The notes below the pieces were generated by a model. It ran no database searches, had not been told where the DNA came from, and saw only the letters and a list, made by a program, of their open reading frames with translations. A stretch of 64,000 nucleotides of DNA, from NCBI GenBank assembly GCA_032768795.1, contig CP136493.1, positions 1,240,001-1,304,000 on the forward strand, in the 5' to 3' direction. Numbering within the stretch: the first letter of the stretch is position 1; every line of letters begins with the position of its first letter. Positions 57,386 to 64,000 of the stretch are shown here, in pieces. The DNA comes from Tremella fuciformis (taxonomy: Eukaryota; Basidiomycota; Tremellomycetes; Tremellales; Tremellaceae). Position numbers and translations under genes: made by a program.

Positions 57386-57778
57386 ATGACCACCGAAGCC
57401 CCTACACCCAACACCACGGCAGCCGGCCTACCCTTCCCGACTCTTGAGGCTACTTCCAAGCCGACCTGCAAAGGCTACGTTATGGCGCATTCCGTCCACA
57501 CCTCTCCGCCCGGCACTCCCAACGACCCATACGCAGTCGTCCCCTGCCCTCACCCCACCTCCGTCCCTCCCCAGCTTGGCGAGAGGTGCAAGTCGAACCC
57601 GCTGGCCAAGCGCACGTGTGGGAAGTGCATGTACTGCCCCATGCACTGGTGTGGGTTCTGCAAGCGCGCAGTGAAGGCTGCGCAAATTGCGGGATTAGGC
57701 GCTGGAACGACTGGGGTGCAGGCGCAAGTGGAGGAACTGGCGCCGGTTGGGGAAGTGCCAAAGGTCAAGACGGATTAG
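57386..57778 (+). CDS. Cys-rich small protein, probable zinc knuckle (130 residues)
   Basis: Unrecognised. Eight cysteines at 28, 54, 68, 78, 81, 84, 89 and 92 include a tight C-x2-C-x2-C-x4-C-x2-C core (T-C-G-K-C-M-Y-C-P-M-H-W-C-G-F-C-K-R). Histidines lie at 35, 38, 56 and 87. There is no signal peptide (T-T-E-A-P-T-P-N-T start), which argues for an intracellular metal-binding protein rather than a secreted disulfide-rich one. The C-terminus is a plain Gly/Ala/Val/Glu/Lys tail. No introns. The core density of Cys is higher than in RING or PHD fingers. Confidence 0.65.
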   Translation: MTTEAPTPNTTAAGLPFPTLEATSKPTCKGYVMAHSVHTSPPGTPNDPYAVVPCPHPTSVPPQLGERCKSNPLAKRTCGKCMYCPMHWCGFCKRAVKAAQIAGLGAGTTGVQAQVEELAPVGEVPKVKTD

Positions 57779-58273
57779 GGAGCCTCTGCATACGACCGTG
57801 CTGCACCTTTTGTTCTGTAAAGCTTGCATGTGGCCTTTCTGGCCTTTGCACTAATTTGGCAACGGTCAGATGATAAGCCGATAGATGCGACGGACAACCC
57901 GCCACATGTACCCATGCCGATATGCGCACGGACGGCCGAATTGCCCAAAGTGGCACTGCGGCCAGATGCGTCACTCGTCTCTTCTGCTTTCGTCGACGGG
58001 TCCTCCGTCGCATTAGACCGAGGTGGGGATCTGCTGAACGCGTCGCGCTCAGCTGTACAGAGTGGCGGGCACTCCAGCCTCGCGCCCACCAGCACCTCAG
58101 TACAAATGCTGCTTCTCTCCAGGATGTGAAGTCTTCGAGGACCCTTCAACGTCTCCACACCATCTCAGCCGGCCTGAGTGTTCATCCATCTTATACCTTC
58201 CGCATTCTATCTACACAGCTTTCCACTGCTACACTTTGGCTCGCCGGTCGAGCCTCCCCAGTCTTCGTACGCA
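57779..58273. other. Intergenic region
   Basis: No gene or clear signal seen. C/T-rich sequence precedes the ATG at 58274. Confidence 0.45.
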
Positions 58274-59788
58274 ATGTCGCTGTTCTCCCGTCGCCGCCAC
58301 GCCGAGCCCCTCGACAAACTCAGCATCTCCGCCCCCGTACCTCTGGCCAGCATACCCCCCTCGCTCTCCATGCCTGGCCTGCTGGGCCTCACCACCCTGC
58401 CCATGCTGGCCGCGCGCTCCCTATCCGGCTCCACACTGTCCTCCCTGGGACTCGAGACAACTCCTACGGGCACAGCACGCCAGTCTATCTGCATGAGCAC
58501 ACGCTCGTCCCTGTCGTCCGGCATGCCCGTCACGCCCATCACGCCGCGCGCCATGTCGCGAGCCTCAAACGGCTCAGCGTCCAGCCGAGCCTCCCACCAG
58601 TCCGTCGCCCCCTCGATGACGCCCGGTGGCGAGGAGGGCAAGGCGAAGACGAGTCGGCCGTCCCTGCGCAAGATGCCTCGCTGGGCATCAACCTTCTCCC
58701 TGCGCTCCCTCGAGCGTCCGACCTCTCCCCTTGAGGCCGCCGAGCCGATGATCATCATCCACCCGACGCTGATGGACCGCGAGTCAAGCTTGGGCTCCTC
58801 GAGCCAGAGTCTAGACAGCTTTCAGATCCACCCGAAGACGACTAAACTCGACAAGACCCGACTGAGGATATTCAAGCAGTGGCGGACATCCGCCAAGGCG
58901 GAGAAGCCAGTGCGCCCACCGCGACCCTCGCCCGCGTGCAGTATCGACCTGACCTCCCACGACTGCATCGACCGAAAGGCGTTCCTGCGCTCCGTGGTCC
59001 AGGCCACATTCGCCATCGGTCCTCCGCCGCTCAGCCCCTGCCACTCGGAGGAGGACATCCCGCCTCGTCCTCCAACGCGCCGCGGCCACCGCCGCACCTC
59101 TTCCATCTGCGACCCAGTGGGGTTGTCACCGCTGAGCGTGTCCGCCGCCGCGCGCGAGGCATGGACGCTGGGCCGGGGCTCGCCCGTGCTCTACACGTCG
59201 GCGTTCGAGTCGCCGCGACCTTGGCGGGGCAAGATGGGCGGGGCAGGTCGTCTTCCCACTATATCCGGCTCGCCGACTCTGTCGACGATGTGCGAGCGCG
59301 GCGCCTGTTCTCCTGTGTGCAAGTCGCCCGCCTCGCCCCGCTGTGTGCGGATCGAGACGCCCGCCAGCCCCCGTGGGCCGCATGCGCGAGGGACGAAGAG
59401 GCCACTCACGCCTATCCCGCCCGTCTCTGCGCCTTCTCCGAATCTGTCGTGCTACGAGGGGGTCTTCCTCCCGAACACTGATTTGGAGGAGTATCAGCTC
59501 GCCTTGGCTGAGGCACTTGCCCTGGCTGATTCCTGCGACGGGGGGTCTGCTGTCGAGACTGAAGAAGAATACTTTGACGCACGGGAGGCCGTTGCTGGTA
59601 GTGCGGAGGATGCGCTGGATGGCATGTTCTCCCCTCGCATCTCGCTGCCGCCTCCCCGGCCGTCTTTGATGGCCACCGTCATTCCTGAGGAAGACGAGAC
59701 CATCTCGCCATTGGCCATGCCAAGCGGTAAACACGACGCCACCTTTGCCTCATTCGCAGCGTGGACCTTCCCAGCGTCAGTAGCGTGA
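58274..59788 (+). CDS. Long disordered Ser/Pro-rich protein (504 residues), unknown
   Basis: A single exon starting at a well-placed ATG (cgcaATGtcg). No known domain. It is Ser/Pro/Thr-rich with many S-P and R-x-x-S sites. One short folded-looking patch is D-K-T-R-L-R-I-F-K-Q-W-R, followed by S-I-D-L-T-S-H-D-C-I-D-R-K-A-F-L-R-S-V-V. A second acidic helix near the C-terminus reads L-E-E-Y-Q-L-A-L-A-E-A-L-A-L-A-D-S and then E-T-E-E-E-Y-F-D-A-R-E. The pattern suggests a kinase-regulated scaffold, but nothing identifies it. High GC and clean length argue for a real gene. Confidence 0.6.
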   Translation: MSLFSRRRHAEPLDKLSISAPVPLASIPPSLSMPGLLGLTTLPMLAARSLSGSTLSSLGLETTPTGTARQSICMSTRSSLSSGMPVTPITPRAMSRASNGSASSRASHQSVAPSMTPGGEEGKAKTSRPSLRKMPRWASTFSLRSLERPTSPLEAAEPMIIIHPTLMDRESSLGSSSQSLDSFQIHPKTTKLDKTRLRIFKQWRTSAKAEKPVRPPRPSPACSIDLTSHDCIDRKAFLRSVVQATFAIGPPPLSPCHSEEDIPPRPPTRRGHRRTSSICDPVGLSPLSVSAAAREAWTLGRGSPVLYTSAFESPRPWRGKMGGAGRLPTISGSPTLSTMCERGACSPVCKSPASPRCVRIETPASPRGPHARGTKRPLTPIPPVSAPSPNLSCYEGVFLPNTDLEEYQLALAEALALADSCDGGSAVETEEEYFDAREAVAGSAEDALDGMFSPRISLPPPRPSLMATVIPEEDETISPLAMPSGKHDATFASFAAWTFPASVA

Positions 59789-60019
59789 CTGTCGCAGGCC
59801 CGGAGTCAGCCACCCCGTTAGATAGACAGTTGTAGATGTTCCGTATGCATAACATGTCAGTCAGCGGTCAGCTCAGCAGCGATGCTATGCCGATGTTCAT
59901 GCAATTGATTCATTTCTTTAAGAGCAGCGTGGAACAAGACAGAGTCGTGAGTCTACCTGACCAGACCACATACCCTCCTTCTCGCATCACTCGCCCCTCA
60001 TACCCAAGAGACGGGAAGC

Positions 60020-62046
<2,027 letters not shown>

Positions 62047-62308
62047 TTTGGAGACGATTTTACAAGGGGGAGGATGGGCGAGAGGGGAGGTAGAGGTAGA
62101 GAGAGAGTAGGAATGTTGAGATGGTAGGCTCCTCGCTGGGGGGAGGGGGGAGCCAGGGGAGGAGCGGCACAGTCGGGCTACAACGGAAGTCGGCGTTTCC
62201 GGAGATTTCTACAGAGTATTGGTGGCAGAAATGTTCGGCCGGTTCCTCGAGTAACGTCCATCCGTTCATCCCAGCATTGACGACCACCTTACGACCCGGT
62301 CTTGCACC

Positions 62309-62920
62309 ATGGCATCGCTCAGGAGACTCTTCTCGACGTCGCTGCCTCGCCTGGTTTCAGACGTGCCAGCGGCTCCAGTCCGCGTGTCTTCCCTGGAGCT
62401 GCCACCGACGATCGCTCGGCTCATCACCAAACACCTCGCGAACGCCTCAACTCTGGAAGCGCCGCTATCCATCCCCAACCCTTTCCTCGACCACGGGCGT
62501 GTGGCCGGCCCATCCTCCAGCTTCAAAGCCATGAGCATATCGAGAAGGCGGCAACGACAATTGCTCCAACGCTATCCTGCCGATGCACTTCCTCCCTCAC
62601 CATCGCTACCGAAAAACGGCTCACCTTCCGTGCTTGTATCAGATCCTGTATTCGGAGACGTACCGGTGGTCTGGGAAGGGAGCACAGACATTCAGCGAAA
62701 CAAGTCATTATATGGCGGACGGAAGATTCGGTTCAAGGGACACAAACACGAGAGACAAAGAGCGAGCAAGGAGAAGGAACGAGCGGACCGGATGAGCGGG
62801 ATGGACAAGCGCGTCAGCGATTGGAGAAAGGTGCGTGGCTACACATGCACTGAGGCTCAAACTGATCGACAGACGAAGATAGAGACACGCGCTAGCGCCA
62901 GACCATCCCTGCCCTTCTGA
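62309..62920 (+). CDS. Mitochondrial large-subunit ribosomal protein mL59 (MRPL25-like)
   Basis: Exons 62309-62830 and 62873-62920 give 189 residues. The N-terminus M-A-S-L-R-R-L-F-S-T-S-L-P-R-L-V is presequence-like. Fungal mL59 landmarks are N-P-F-L-D-H-G-R, a basic S-R-R-R-Q-R-Q-L-L-Q-R-Y stretch, P-V-V-W-E-G, S-L-Y-G-G-R-K-I-R-F-K-G-H-K-H-E-R and M-D-K-R-V-S-D-W-R-K. The end T-K-I-E-T-R-A-S-A-R-P-S-L-P-F comes from the small last exon. The K-x-x-F-K-G-H-K-x-E-R block is the strongest support. Sharing a promoter region with ATP2 fits co-regulated mitochondrial biogenesis, which is inference. Confidence 0.78.
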   Translation: MASLRRLFSTSLPRLVSDVPAAPVRVSSLELPPTIARLITKHLANASTLEAPLSIPNPFLDHGRVAGPSSSFKAMSISRRRQRQLLQRYPADALPPSPSLPKNGSPSVLVSDPVFGDVPVVWEGSTDIQRNKSLYGGRKIRFKGHKHERQRASKEKERADRMSGMDKRVSDWRKVRGYTCTEAQTDRQTKIETRASARPSLPF

Positions 62921-62986
62921 GGGACAACCGATGCAGCATCTTGCGTCTGTCCACATTCTATTGACACCGTCTCACTTGACAGGCGA

Positions 62987-63976
62987 CTACTCGTCGTACT
63001 GCAGCAGTGGGAGTAGATCGTCGAATTGAGGTGCCGGGATGCTGCGCCTGAAGTGATGCCTGATGGGCCACTCGTCCTTGTACGCCAGCGCTATGACAGT
63101 AATGGTGGGCTGCTGCGGATTCCTCACGTCCGCCTCAAGTAAGATTGTCGCGGGGACGTGGGTCTTGCCGTTGCCTTGATCTTGCTGAAGGGCGACCCGC
63201 ATAAAGGTGACGTACCCGATGGTGCGCTCGGCCAGAAAAACTTTCTCCACCTCGGCGGCGACGATCGGGCGAGGGTCATCCAGTCGAACTCTGCAAAACA
63301 GCCCGCCGAGTTTCACATCCAGGCCGGCAGTATTATGTGGCTCCTGGCCGCCCAGCTGCTCAAATATCGCCTTGACCACGTCTTTGAGCATGCTGTGGCC
63401 GACGGCGTAGCATATCCCCTCCCTGTTGAAAGGCTTGGGGTTCACGACCCACGACATCGGGCTCGCTTCGTCTCGCAAAAAATTACGTTCTTGGTAGATT
63501 GTCCAGTCTTCCCAATCGGTACTGTATCGCTCGGCGATATTCTCAACTTGACCAGTGTAGATCAGGTGGATCATGATCTCGGCAAGCCAGCGATGGCCAA
63601 TCTTGCCCCCTTCCGAGGTACTCGGAATGAGAAAGTAGATGCTGTACTCGATCCGCTGGCTGCTGTGATGCTGGAAACCCGCCAGGTGGAAGAGCTCGTG
63701 GCCTTCGCGCCGGAGCTGACGAGTGACACGTTCGGCCGTCTCGACGGCTTTAGCGGGCGGCACCTTGTTTGCCAATCGCGCATATACCTTCTTGAACTGG
63801 GACAGGGTGGTGGTGATGAAAGAGGAGGCGCTCGCTGACAGGTCGAAGCGGGTATGGCAGGGGCATTGTTCGGTGCGCAGGATCTGGGGAGAGATGACGA
63901 ATGTGCCGATTGGAGTGGGCTTGTTGGCGGAACTGGCTTTGACGGCGCGTGGTGGAGCTGGAGCCGGGACGGGCAT
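62987..63976 (-). CDS. Unrecognised single-exon protein (329 residues)
   Basis: No family recognised. After a Pro/Ala start (residues 1-20) the protein looks folded, with balanced hydrophobic and charged residues. Features include C-P-C-H-T-R-F-D-L-S, G-H-E-L-F-H-L-A-G-F-Q-H-H, Y-S-I-Y-F-L-I-P-S, W-L-A-E-I-M-I-H-L-I-Y, W-E-D-W-T-I-Y-Q-E-R-N-F-L and G-Y-V-T-F-M-R-V-A-L. No signal peptide or membrane span. An in-frame ATG at 63976 is the only clear start inside the window, but upstream exons beyond the window edge cannot be excluded. It converges on mL59 with 66 bp between stops. Confidence 0.65.
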   Translation of the reverse strand: MPVPAPAPPRAVKASSANKPTPIGTFVISPQILRTEQCPCHTRFDLSASASSFITTTLSQFKKVYARLANKVPPAKAVETAERVTRQLRREGHELFHLAGFQHHSSQRIEYSIYFLIPSTSEGGKIGHRWLAEIMIHLIYTGQVENIAERYSTDWEDWTIYQERNFLRDEASPMSWVVNPKPFNREGICYAVGHSMLKDVVKAIFEQLGGQEPHNTAGLDVKLGGLFCRVRLDDPRPIVAAEVEKVFLAERTIGYVTFMRVALQQDQGNGKTHVPATILLEADVRNPQQPTITVIALAYKDEWPIRHHFRRSIPAPQFDDLLPLLQYDE

Positions 63977-64000
63977 TGCGCTTGCAGTGGTCCACTCGCG

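Overview
The window is nuclear DNA from a basidiomycete fungus, most likely a yeast-forming Tremellomycete. Almost every recognisable gene is cut by short introns of about 36-60 nt, with GTNNGT-type donors and a CTGAC-like branch site a few bases before the AG. Gene content is fungal throughout: velvet factor, LIM-RhoGAP of the Lrg1 type, Sla1, metacaspase, ATP synthase beta, farnesyltransferase beta. Strand usage is mixed and intergenic gaps are mostly 70-600 bp. There is no operon, CRISPR array, integrated virus or complete autonomous transposon. The class-level assignment is inference; the exon models were read by hand and checked for frame.

Region 1 (1-26250) is a conserved core. After a gene-free, pyrimidine-rich leader of about 2.3 kb come a small velvet-domain regulator, an 84-residue membrane protein, a SAP-domain NuSAP-like protein, an EOS1-type N-glycosylation protein, a mitochondrial flavin-reductase-like protein, ESCRT-II SNF8/VPS22, an Lrg1-type LIM-RhoGAP (10 exons, 1,495 residues), a multi-pass membrane protein, cytosolic/mitochondrial alanyl-tRNA synthetase, a CZIB/DUF866 zinc protein and a type I metacaspase.

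Region 2 (26250-38592) looks accessory. Gaps grow to 0.4-1.8 kb. Five small genes, all on the + strand and all without introns, surround a Dal5-like MFS transporter and an SMP-30-type lactonase. Four of the five (26904, 28925, 36673, 37861) are diverged members of one protein family that I cannot match to a known domain. They share an A-Y/W...W helix near the N-terminus, a central G-x-x-x-P-x-x-F-D block and a C-terminal S/T-R-x-x-F/Y-A-R/W motif. Several have clear TATA boxes. This array is the best candidate for something undescribed.

Region 3 (38593-44542) holds a secreted/transmembrane Ser/Thr-rich glycoprotein, an intron-containing tRNA-Gly(GCC), a four-TM MARVEL-like protein and an RMD1/RMD8 (DUF155) family gene whose 5' end I could not complete. 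Next to that 5' end is a lower-GC non-coding block (about 44652-45240) with three perfect hairpins, probably a repeat or mobile-element remnant.

Region 4 (45700-63976) is again dense and conserved: SLA1, an unknown disordered protein, a regucalcin-type SMP-30 protein, farnesyltransferase beta, a THEM6-like thioesterase, a small protein with a SUMO-interacting motif and a PIP-like motif, a Cys-rich 130-residue protein, a long disordered protein, ATP2, mitochondrial ribosomal protein mL59 and an unrecognised 329-residue protein.
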